Assembly (NCBI GenBank): GCA_009665115.1
Contig: WJXE01000043.1
Coordinates: 1-10,515, forward strand
From: Nitrosopumilales archaeon
Lineage (GTDB): Archaea; Thermoproteota; Nitrososphaeria; Nitrososphaerales; Nitrososphaeraceae
Length of the DNA: 10,515 nt
Direction of reading: 5' to 3'
Positions 1 through 5,491 of this stretch are shown here, in pieces. The notes under the pieces are model-generated. The model did no database searches. It saw only the letters and a program-made list of their open reading frames with translations, and was not told the DNA's origin. Numbering within the stretch: the stretch's first letter is position 1; each line of letters opens with the position of its first letter. A program made the position numbers and the translations under genes.

Positions 1-117
1 GGTCATGCGCTTCAGACTTTTAAGGAAATGCAAGAAAAAAGCGTTTTACATGCAAGTGTTCTTTACGTGGGGAATCGTGCTGTTGCTAATATCATAGCCT
101 TTTTGACGATATTTTAA
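1..117 (+). CDS. C-terminal fragment of a membrane protein, possibly a CrcB-type fluoride channel
   Basis: Frame 1 is open from the window edge to a TAA at 115-117, giving 38 residues; the start lies outside the window. It begins GHALQTFKEM and ends in a hydrophobic helix with ALYV-like and NIIAFLTIF segments. The pattern of a Thr/Phe-rich turn and an acidic residue, followed by a final membrane helix, resembles the last part of CrcB/Fluc fluoride channels (family consensus around TTFS..E, then a closing helix). The fragment is short and the central Phe/Ser motif is imperfect, so another small multi-helix membrane protein is possible. A hairpin 56 bases downstream may end its transcript. What is seen is the open frame and its hydrophobicity; the family call is inference. 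Confidence 0.4.
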   Translation, partial: GHALQTFKEMQEKSVLHASVLYVGNRAVANIIAFLTIF

Positions 118-537
118 AGTTAATTTATAGACTAGTTCGTCATAATCCGTTACTTGCAATACTCTTTTCGATGAAATCTCGCCCGTGTTTGAGATTTCTT
201 CTCACAATAACCCTTGCTTCCTGTCTACACTGCTACATTGTCTTGTCATTCTTGTAAGCATGGATACGAGAATCGCAACTACTATTTTGACTTTCCACTA
301 TCCTAAAAATAGATTTACAGCAATTTAAACAAAATTAATAGCCTTTACAATCTCTTTTCGCTACTGTATTTACTCTCAAAGCAGTATGCAATGGTAACAG
401 GTGAAATCAGGGAAAGAACGACGGTATCAAGGGGTATCAGAGGGAAAAGCTGGGAGCTTCTTTAGGAATTTCAATATCGGGGTTAACCTACCTATTACCT
501 ACTGTAGTAGATAGTAGGTAGTCAATCTCTTTAACCC
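118..537. other. 420-base intergenic region with two stem-loops and no convincing gene
   Basis: This AT-rich stretch lies between the end of the + strand membrane protein and the end of the - strand 63-aa gene, so the two genes converge on it. It holds the hairpins at 173-198 and 479-538. A 24-codon ORF at 391-465 (+), MVTGEIRERTTVSRGIRGKS..., looks mildly protein-like but ends at once in TAG. No other coding signal, tRNA or long repeat was seen. Confidence 0.6.
173..198 (+). terminator. Hairpin downstream of the partial membrane-protein gene
   Basis: Perfect 8-bp arms GAAATCTC (173-180) and GAGATTTC (191-198) enclose a 10-base loop, and a pyrimidine-rich stretch (TTCTTCTC) follows. It lies 56 bases after the stop at 117 on the same strand. 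A terminator or 3' end stabiliser is the simplest reading. Archaeal terminators mostly rely on U-tracts, so the role is uncertain. Confidence 0.35.
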
Positions 538-538
538 C
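479..538 (-). terminator. Nested double inverted repeat abutting the 63-aa gene
   Basis: The outer arms GGGGTTAA (479-486) and TTAACCCC (531-538) are a perfect 8-bp inverted repeat. They enclose a second perfect 8-bp pair, TACCTACT (496-503) and AGTAGGTA (513-520). The outer right arm runs into the stop codon of the 63-aa gene (CTA at 538-540 on the + strand), so on the mRNA the structure begins at the stop. It fits a terminator or 3' protective structure between converging genes. A protein-binding site is the main alternative. Confidence 0.45.
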
Positions 539-729
539 TAGATAAAATCACTTCCGTATACACCTCTAAACTTTTTGAACATTAATACACAATCATTGGT
601 ATCGAAGATGTATCTTGTACCATCGATTATTTCCACGATTCTTTGTTTTTCAGTTGGTTTCTCCTTTTCATTACTGACTATGGTCTTGCCGCATAAAGCA
701 CATTTAATTTGAGATTTTCGTCCTGCCAT
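538..729 (-). CDS. 63-aa small protein with a YHS/TRASH-like zinc-finger pattern
   Basis: The ATG start is at 729 and the stop is TAG at 538-540. The N-terminus carries C10-x2-C13-G. After a charged linker comes Y40-x-F-D-x3-D-C47-x3-F, ending in an aromatic tail (FRGVYGSDF). This resembles small YHS, TRASH or MYM-type metal-binding domains, in which a CxxC knuckle pairs with a later Cys after an aromatic strand. The usual fourth Cys is not visible, so metal binding is inferred. It starts 11 bases after the stop of the 109-aa gene on the same strand, so the two are probably co-transcribed. The exact role is unknown: a metal sensor, metallochaperone or DNA-binding adaptor are all possible. Confidence 0.65.
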   Translation of the reverse strand: MAGRKSQIKCALCGKTIVSNEKEKPTEKQRIVEIIDGTRYIFDTNDCVLMFKKFRGVYGSDFI

Positions 730-740
730 GCTTTTAGAGT

Positions 741-1070
741 CTATGTATTACCATTGTTGGTCTTGTTGGTAGTAGTCTTATATTTCTGTACTTCATTTAT
801 TACCTCCTGTAAATACTGCTTCATATCCTCTTCTGTAAGGGAAGACTGAATTCCAAACTCTTCTACCATACTATCTTGGTTTTGTTTTGTGAGTTCTATG
901 ACTCTTTTCTGTATCTCTTCTTCCATGGGCGCTATTCCAATGCTATCTAGCAATTTCGATTCCTTTACGGCAAAGCTTCGAATTGATTGATGCAACGTTG
1001 AATCTTCGGCTACAGAAACCGCAGAAAAGTCAAATTCATGTGTTATTAATGCATAATTTGTTATAGTCAT
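741..1070 (-). CDS. 109-aa hypothetical protein with a sensor-like C-terminal helix
   Basis: The start is ATG at 1070 and the stop TAG at 741-743. I do not recognise the family. There is no signal peptide or membrane segment. Residues 48-98 are charged and helical, then a Thr/Asn-rich tail follows (TTTNKTNNGNT). Residues 81-98 (EDMKQYLQEVINEVQKYK) line up with the last 18 residues of the sensor protein at 6474-7517 (GEMKRYLNQVLREVKRNK): 8 identical and most others similar. It is divergent from the response regulator, with 149 bases between them, and upstream of the 63-aa gene. This suggests a small accessory to two-component signalling, but that is inference. AT-rich boxes at 1087-1097 and 1117-1125 could serve as its TATA element. 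Confidence 0.7.
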   Translation of the reverse strand: MTITNYALITHEFDFSAVSVAEDSTLHQSIRSFAVKESKLLDSIGIAPMEEEIQKRVIELTKQNQDSMVEEFGIQSSLTEEDMKQYLQEVINEVQKYKTTTNKTNNGNT

Positions 1071-1161
1071 CAGATCATTGGCAATAGATAAATTCTCATT
1101 TACAATCTGATTAATTTTTTAAATTCAACTGCTATAAAAGAAAGAAAGGATTAGTGTATAA

Positions 1162-1170
1162 TTTATTAAA
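1162..1170 (+). promoter_or_regulatory. Possible TATA element for the response regulator
   Basis: TTTATTAAA at 1162-1170 lies about 50 bases before the ATG at 1220. An archaeal start about 25 bases downstream would leave a leader near 28 bases. A second candidate, CTATAAAAG, is at 1132-1140. There is no clear Shine-Dalgarno sequence before the ATG. This is seen as sequence only; function is inferred. Confidence 0.3.
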
Positions 1171-1219
1171 TGTGCTTATCATATTACTCTTCTTACGGTA
1201 TTAAGGTATCAGTGATCAT

Positions 1220-1759
1220 ATGAATATACTAATAGCTGAAGATGAAGAGGATATTGCATTACTTTATAAAAAGGTCTTAGAGGCAAGAAATCATAAGGTT
1301 ACAGTAACTTCAAATGGTGAAGATTGTCTCAAAAGTTATCATGATGTATTTCAAGAAGTGATCTCATCTGATACGCGCAGTATACAACGTTTTCAATTAC
1401 CCTTTGATGTAGTATTATTAGACTATAAGATGCCTCAAATTAACGGTATGGAAGTAGCAAAAGAAATACTTGCAGTAAATTCACATCAGAGAATAATATT
1501 TGCTTCTGCGCATGTAAAAGAAATATTAGAAGATTCTATCAAACAACTAAAACAAGTAGTAGAACTAATGCAAAAACCATTTAGTATAAACAAATTAATT
1601 GATACTATAGAAGATAAAGAGGTATATAACGAATTACAGAAACTTAATGTAGATATTGACATTGTGAAGGCTTTTATTCCAACTCATCAACAAATAACTG
1701 ATTTATTGGAAAGACTAAGAAAGATTCAAAAAAACAGTAGCGACGCTGTCTCTTGGTAA
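1220..1759 (+). CDS. CheY-like response regulator with a C-terminal helical extension
   Basis: This is a receiver (REC) protein of 179 aa. It starts NILIAEDEED, giving the acidic pocket (D8/E9). The phosphoacceptor is D68 in VVLLDYKMP, S96 sits in IIFASAH and the conserved Lys is K119 in MQKPFS. Compared with a canonical REC, where the Asp is near residue 54, there are about 15 extra residues between strand 2 and the Asp (about 42-60). After the receiver, residues 130-173 form a helical tail with the signature Y..L.KLN and PTHQQ, ending in a Lys-rich helix. No DNA-binding domain is present, so output is probably protein-protein. The likely partner is a soluble kinase like the one at 8164-10446. 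A broken copy of the same tail is found at 7930-8107. Confidence 0.9.
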   Translation: MNILIAEDEEDIALLYKKVLEARNHKVTVTSNGEDCLKSYHDVFQEVISSDTRSIQRFQLPFDVVLLDYKMPQINGMEVAKEILAVNSHQRIIFASAHVKEILEDSIKQLKQVVELMQKPFSINKLIDTIEDKEVYNELQKLNVDIDIVKAFIPTHQQITDLLERLRKIQKNSSDAVSW

Positions 1760-1817
1760 TCTACGAGATGATTCGTTCATACAATACATACACTGATTAT
1801 TATATCGTTCATCGCGT

Positions 1818-2261
1818 TCAGCTATCGAGTGAAAAGAACCTTTCAGTAATCTTTTTCAAAGTATCAAAATTCTGTTCTGCTTCAATAATTACATTATTAT
1901 ATTCATACTTGATATTGAATGATTTTAGTACAGTACGGAATAAACTAGATTTCTTACCATCTTCTGTAATATCGATTTTATCAACTACAAGCAACTTTTC
2001 TTCAAGAAGCCACCCGATCTTTCTATAAGCAGCAGTATGTGGTATTTCAGTATCTCGTATAATTTGACCAACTGATTTCGAATTAAACATCGTTGCATCC
2101 AAGATCTTTTGTAACTCGGTATCACCCAAAGCAGCAAGGATTGCACGTTTTGATCTCTCATTTTTGACTATCATATAGGTGTTAGAACTCCTAATTTCGG
2201 GCCCAGCCTCAAATGCCTGTTTTGTTCCATAGTTATTGCTCTGGCCATGGGAATCATGCAA
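1818..2261 (-). CDS. Winged-helix transcriptional regulator (ArsR-like fold)
   Basis: This is a DNA-binding regulator. The recognisable domain starts MIVKNERSKRAILAAL and includes a helix-turn-helix in SVGQIIRDTEIPHTAAYRKI, followed by a wing around LLVVDKIDITEDGKKSSLFR and a final helix. The longest frame starts with TTG at 2261 (147 aa). A better start may be ATG at 2174 (118 aa), because the first 29 residues are polar and unlike the domain. Its start lies 8 bases after the stop of the decayed cupredoxin gene on the same strand, so it may once have been co-transcribed with, or regulated, a copper protein. It converges on the response regulator with 58 bases between stops. Winged-helix identity is fairly secure; the ligand and targets are unknown. 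Confidence 0.75.
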   Translation of the reverse strand: MHDSHGQSNNYGTKQAFEAGPEIRSSNTYMIVKNERSKRAILAALGDTELQKILDATMFNSKSVGQIIRDTEIPHTAAYRKIGWLLEEKLLVVDKIDITEDGKKSSLFRTVLKSFNIKYEYNNVIIEAEQNFDTLKKITERFFSLDS

Positions 2262-2268
2262 GTTTGTA

Positions 2269-2710
2269 TTAAGTTCTTGGCATGTCAGCCATCATCGTCA
2301 TCTGACCCTTCATTCCACCATGAGTGATAGTGTAACACCTAGGAGGCCTTTTGTTAGTCATTTCGATCGACCTCTTGTTGGATTAAAAAAATTTTGGAGA
2401 GTACAATATAGTGAATCTGCTATACTCCTTTTTGTTGATCGCCCTACTTGGATTGGATTATTCCCTTCATTGTTGTAAGATGGTATAGACAATGCCCGGT
2501 TTAAATGAAAGCAATCCAGAGCTGCCAGACGCTATGTCTCCGCTTGTAAGCTGTTTACCATTAACATCAATGATTAGTTGATGCTTAGTGTGATTGGAAG
2601 TGAAAATGCTATGCTTTCGCCACCAGAAAATTCTACACTTAAATCAGTAACAGTCACAGCACTTACAGCAGATCATGGCTTAAGTGTTACTAAGGATTAT
2701 AGAACCCCGC
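2269..2710 (-). pseudogene. Decayed cupredoxin-like copper protein gene
   Basis: Reading the - strand from about 2710, one frame gives SAVSAVTVTDLSVEF and GGESIAFSLP (about 2595-2690, with a TGA just before it). A one-base loss near 2595 moves to the next frame, which continues NHTKHQLIIDVNGKQL and then LSFKPGIVYTI before a stop at 2467. The C-terminus reappears in that same frame at 2269-2337 as YTITHGGMKGQM, ending MADMPRT and TAA. N-terminal strands, H-x-L, a PG-x-Y turn and a closing H-x2-M-x-G-x-M are typical of small blue copper proteins (plastocyanin, halocyanin). Between the last two parts lies a 153-base block with three stops, bounded by similar 9-mers (TATACCATC and TACACTATC). The gene cannot make a full product. 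The cupredoxin call rests on pattern, not a search. Confidence 0.65.
2335..2478. repeat. Insertion-like block containing two imperfect direct repeats
   Basis: This block interrupts the cupredoxin remnant. It contains two related segments at 2347-2385 and 2427-2460. Both run from CCTTTT..GTT through GATCG.CCT to TTGGATTA, about 75-80 bases apart, with a shorter spacer in the second. The flanking 9-mers on the - strand match at 7 of 9 positions and are 153 bases apart, as a worn target duplication might be. No clear terminal inverted repeats and no transposase are visible, so it could also be a local duplication. Confidence 0.35.
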
Positions 2711-2739
2711 TTAAAATTCCTGGCATGATGGGATCTTAA

Positions 2740-3071
2740 GACGTAAGAGAATTTGACACAATTATAGGGCAATTATAGGGTAATAGAAATCCTTTAATTC
2801 TTCATTGAATTATCTCCGAGCTGGCAAAGTATCAGAGATGTCTGAAGATACTAACTCCGATAGCCCGCTCGAGGATGATTTCGAGAAAGATTTGGATGAG
2901 TTAGACGAGGACGAAGATTCCTCGGATGAACAACGGGAAGATTCTTAGCAATTGGTAATGGAATATAAGCAACTAAAAAAACTTGTACTCCAGATGTAAA
3001 AAAAGTGGTGGGTGAGTTATTGATTTTTAGGAGATGTTATTCCTAGATCTGTCTCTACTTCATGTCAAAAT
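2740..3071. other. Stretch of about 330 bases with only the acidic microORF
   Basis: Apart from the acidic frame at 2787-2990, this region between the cupredoxin remnant and the Met-rich gene shows no gene on either strand, no tRNA and no clear repeat. AATTATAGGG occurs twice in tandem at 2759-2781, a short direct repeat without an evident role. Confidence 0.5.
2787..2990 (+). pseudogene. Acidic microORF, possibly a broken small gene
   Basis: From ATG at 2838 a 36-residue peptide runs to TAG at 2946-2948. Nineteen of its 36 residues are Asp or Glu (for example DLDELDEDEDSSDE). The same frame is open upstream from 2787 (LNYLRAGKVSE, possible TTG at 2805). It stays protein-like past the TAG (QLVMEYKQLKKLVLQM) to a TAA at 2988-2990. 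This could be a real acidic microprotein of 36 aa, or a gene of about 60 aa broken by a nonsense codon. A TTTAATTC box at 2793-2800 is a weak promoter candidate. I do not recognise the family. Confidence 0.35.
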
Positions 3072-3275
3072 TTATTGATATTCTTTCTTAGGCAACATGG
3101 GCGGTGTAGTCTCATTTCCCTTCATCATACTACTCGTAGCATTCCCCGACATCATCTTACCGCCCGTTTGGTTCCCTGGCATCATAGTCATTGTGGATGC
3201 TGATTGAGTTGTAAGCTTCACCGCTGCTACCACACCAGCTGCTAAGATGGCTGCTGTGATTACCGTACTAATCAC
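3072..3275 (-). CDS. 67-aa membrane-anchored Met-rich protein with three MMxGNxT repeats
   Basis: The frame starts with GTG at 3275. Residues 2-20 (STVITAAILAAGVVAAVKL) form one hydrophobic helix, a signal anchor. The outside part holds three tandem units, MMPGNQT (31-37), MMSGNAT (41-47) and MMKGNET (50-56), then a Pro/Lys tail. Met pairs in an exported peptide suggest binding of Cu(I). Each unit also holds an N-x-T sequon, so archaeal N-glycosylation is possible. Its start overlaps the end of the upstream 53-aa gene by 8 bases. The frame just before GTG (LETFLNFAV) is open back to a TAA at about 3307, so a frameshift may have split one longer protein. A cupredoxin remnant and a regulator lie downstream, a copper theme that is inferred. 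Confidence 0.55.
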   Translation of the reverse strand: MISTVITAAILAAGVVAAVKLTTQSASTMTMMPGNQTGGKMMSGNATSSMMKGNETTPPMLPKKEYQ

Positions 3276-3429
3276 TGCGAAGTTTAGAAATGTCTCCAGA
3301 TGTCTTTCTTACCTTTCTAGCATTAGTTTGCGGGTATGCAGGGATTGCAAAATACGACATGGAAACATCTAAAACCATAGAATGACTACTACTATCTTCC
3401 TTGTTATAATGTGAGCCCATTCCGTGCAT
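3268..3429 (-). CDS. 53-aa His/Met-rich small protein
   Basis: The preferred start is ATG at 3429, because GAGG sits 6 bases upstream; a longer GTG start at 3471 would add 14 residues. The N-terminus is MHGMGSH, followed by SSSHSM and DVSMSY, so His and Met are dense and metal binding is possible. The C-terminal half is basic (NARKVRK) with no membrane helix. It overlaps the next gene by 8 bases, suggesting translational coupling. It may instead be the N-terminal half of a single protein whose membrane helix and Met repeats are now in another frame. I do not recognise the family. Confidence 0.4.
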   Translation of the reverse strand: MHGMGSHYNKEDSSSHSMVLDVSMSYFAIPAYPQTNARKVRKTSGDISKLRSD

Positions 3430-3433
3430 TGAA

Positions 3434-3453
3434 AACCTCTTTTCAAGGAGGTT
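3434..3453 (-). promoter_or_regulatory. Hairpin that masks the ribosome binding site of the 53-aa gene
   Basis: On the - strand transcript AACCUC (3453-3448) pairs perfectly with GAGGUU (3439-3434) across an 8-base loop. The 3' arm contains the GAGG that lies 6 bases before the ATG at 3429. If it folds, the site is hidden. The arms are seen directly; a regulatory role is inference. Confidence 0.35.
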
Positions 3454-3511
3454 GATATGTGCGACAGTCACGACTATATGGATATGATACTTAAAGCAAG
3501 ATAGAATGTCT

Positions 3512-4501
3512 CTAGATGGTTTTTATTACTGCACGAAAACGCACATTTCCTGCAGCTACGTTCTCATATGCCCGAGCAATATCATCAAGAGAGTATGTTT
3601 CCGCAATTATTTTGACTTTTCCTTGTGCCACATAATCTAATGCTTCATAAAGATATTCTGGGCCGTTTTGTGTAGAACCAATAATGCGGCTACGGTTACC
3701 TATTATTTCAGCCGTTACTACAAGCGGTTCGGCCGAAACACCCATCAATACTAATCTTCCATCAGGTCTTAGACCCTTTAGGACTTCACTTGCAGCATTG
3801 TACGAATTACTAGTAACAAGTACTACATCTGCACCTCCAGCTCGCTTTAATGCGTCTCCATTACTTACTACCATATCAGCTCCAAGTTTCCTTGCTAATT
3901 CTTCTTTATCCGTTGAGTGCGTTATACCAATGGTGTAAAAACCGGCGGCCTTGGAGAACTGAATTGCTAAATGCCCTAAACCTCCAATTCCTAATACTGC
4001 TATCTTCTCATGAGGTTTTGGATCAGCGAACCTTAAACCACTCCAAACAGTGTAACCGGCACAAAATACAGGAGCTGCCTGCTCATATGATATTCCATTT
4101 GGAAGAAGAGTTGTCGCATCAGCATAAGCTACCATATATTCTGCATGGCTACCAGGAGTATTGATACCAGTAGCTATCTGCTGCGCACAAAACATTGGCT
4201 TCCCACGTTGACACCATTCGCATCTACCACATGAAGCTTGTACCCAAGGTACTCCTACTCTGTCTCCAATCTTGCGACTAGTGACACCGCTTCCCACTTC
4301 GACGATTTCACCTGCTGGTTCATGACCTATAGTACGAGGAAAAGCGGAGGTAGGCAAATGACCTTCTGTGATATGAACATCAGTGTAGCATAAACCACTC
4401 GCATGTATTTTTATTAGAACCTGATTAGTAGCTGGATGTGGCGTTGGAACATCTTTAACTTCCCATTTACCATGAATTGCTGGAACGACTGCAGCTTGCA
4501 T
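3512..4501 (-). CDS. Zinc-dependent alcohol dehydrogenase (MDR superfamily, AdhP-like)
   Basis: This is a 329-aa medium-chain dehydrogenase that oxidises primary alcohols or reduces aldehydes with NAD(P). The catalytic zinc ligands are visible as C38 (GLCYTDVH), H60-E61 (GHEPAGEIVEVG) and C147. The structural zinc lobe has C91, C94, C97 and C105 (CGRCEWC). The Rossmann motif GIGGLG is at 171-176. The C-terminal catalytic part ends in RFRAVIKTI. Length and all motifs are typical, so the enzyme should be active. The start is ATG at 4501 with AAAGGAG 10 bases upstream. It is a single gene; the frameshifted zinc-finger gene lies upstream on the same strand. The physiological substrate cannot be read from sequence; aldehyde detoxification is a reasonable guess. 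Confidence 0.93.
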   Translation of the reverse strand: MQAAVVPAIHGKWEVKDVPTPHPATNQVLIKIHASGLCYTDVHITEGHLPTSAFPRTIGHEPAGEIVEVGSGVTSRKIGDRVGVPWVQASCGRCEWCQRGKPMFCAQQIATGINTPGSHAEYMVAYADATTLLPNGISYEQAAPVFCAGYTVWSGLRFADPKPHEKIAVLGIGGLGHLAIQFSKAAGFYTIGITHSTDKEELARKLGADMVVSNGDALKRAGGADVVLVTSNSYNAASEVLKGLRPDGRLVLMGVSAEPLVVTAEIIGNRSRIIGSTQNGPEYLYEALDYVAQGKVKIIAETYSLDDIARAYENVAAGNVRFRAVIKTI

Positions 4502-4530
4502 TATAATACTACTCCTTTCTACTCTTCAAT

Positions 4531-4553
4531 AATAATTTATGGTATGATATCAT
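4531..4553 (-). promoter_or_regulatory. Possible promoter with an adjoining palindrome for the dehydrogenase
   Basis: On the - strand ATAAATTATT (4540-4531) is a TATA-like box about 35 bases before the ATG. Immediately upstream is a perfect 10-bp palindrome, ATGATATCAT (4544-4553), where a regulator could block or recruit initiation. Both overlap the end region of the zinc-finger remnant. Function is inferred. Confidence 0.3.
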
Positions 4554-4582
4554 GATTTGAGCACTTCGCTGGGGCGACTGCA

Positions 4583-4718
4583 TCAATATTTCTGCCATGG
4601 TTTGGCATGTTTTTGAAGATGACAATTTTCGGAACAAAAGTAGTCGTCGCACATATAACAAAAAATCGGATAATCGAGTCTTCTTACCGCAAGTAGCACA
4701 GGTTGAAGACATATCCAT
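4583..4718 (-). pseudogene. Small treble-clef (MYND/HIT-like) zinc-finger gene with a +1 frameshift
   Basis: From ATG at 4718 the frame gives MDMSSTCATCGKKTRLSDF. It then passes a run of six T (A6 at 4660-4665 on the + strand), after which it becomes an unstructured Leu/Arg-rich string. With one T removed the reading continues CYMCDDYFCSENCHLQKH, then AKPWQKY and TGA at 4585-4583, for a 44-aa protein. Its ligands C7-x2-C10, C20-x2-C23, C28-x3-C32 and H37 follow the order of MYND or HIT zinc fingers. The original frame ends instead at 4509 (69 aa). The slip lies in a homopolymer, so recent mutation, sequencing error and programmed shifting are all open. The repaired reading is far more protein-like than the open one. 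Confidence 0.65.
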
Positions 4719-4778
4719 TAATTATTATTAGCATTTGATAGCAATAATGTTTTCCCGAACTGGCATCGCTACGTTAAC

Positions 4779-5480
4779 TTATCGTATGACTCGACCCATT
4801 GCTATAGCACTCCTTCCTTTTGCAAAGGCTTCCATTGGCTGTTGCAGGACCCTAATCATTGCACCTGTAAATTCTTCTACATCCCAATGCTATTCTGAAT
4901 GAACTTACTGTAGGATTGAAAGGTTCAATTTGATGTTTTTTTATCTCCTCATCTACGAAAGCAATAGGATATCCAACTTCTTGATTAAGATAATCAGTGT
5001 ATGGTGATGTGTTGGGGTAAATCACTGGTTTGCCGCAGTCATAGGCAGCTTCTAATGCTGGGAGATAGAATCCTTCTGCTAGACTTGGTGCTAGATAACA
5101 ATCGCATGCCATCATCTATAATGCTACCTCAAAATCAGATGCTCTATCATGATTCACAACTATAACATCTCGAATGTTCTACACAGCTTTATCAAAATTA
5201 CTACGTTTCACCGTTCCCTACGTAAACGTAGTAATTCCTCATATCTTTCTGATATGATAATTGCCGACGCAAAAGAACAATATCTTGTCGGATGCGAGCT
5301 TTTTACGGAGATGATGAGAGTAACCTACATCAATATTAAATTGATCTGGGTCAAATCCATGCGGTATAACTACTTCATACTTTAAGTCTATTCGACTACA
5401 TTCCTCTGCCACATATTTTGATGGAACTATAATTCGACAATCAAATTGTGGTTTGGTAATTGGACGTGCCTATGCATTTT
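4779..5480 (-). pseudogene. Decayed GT4-family glycosyltransferase, C-terminal half
   Basis: The C-terminal GT-B domain of a family 4 glycosyltransferase is readable in pieces. From 5469: QFDCRIIVPSKYVAEE, then YEVVIPHGFDPDQF and LFFCVGNYHIRK to a TGA at 5241-5239. The next frame gives RYEELLRLRRER. Another gives DVIVVNHDRASDFEVAL, an in-frame TAG, then DCYLAPSLAEGFYLPALEAA with the E-x7-E motif (EGFYLPALE) that binds the nucleotide sugar, and GKPVIYPN. A last shift near 4885 gives WDVEEFTGAMIRVLQQ and ends at a TAA at 4781-4779. Three shifts and several stops make it non-functional. The N-terminal acceptor domain is missing, cut off before the next gene. The longest intact piece is 4852-5115. 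Confidence 0.8.
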
Positions 5481-5491
5481 CAATTATCTGA

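Noticed and set aside
431..450. Direct repeat GGTATCA at 423-440
   Set aside because: Only two copies of a 7-mer, with no array or spacer structure; not a CRISPR.
391..465. 24-aa + strand ORF (MVTGEIRERTTVSRG...)
   Set aside because: It is too short, stops at TAG and has no promoter or ribosome site that I can support. It may be a gene relic, but I cannot name one.
2236..2478. 80-aa + strand ORF crossing the disrupting block
   Set aside because: It spans the antisense of the cupredoxin C-terminus and the inserted block. Its Trp/His-rich composition and lack of start signals argue against a gene.
2581..2739. 52-aa + strand ORF (MLSVIGSENAMLSPP...)
   Set aside because: It lies opposite the cupredoxin remnant, whose repaired - strand reading is clearly more protein-like, so this is a shadow.
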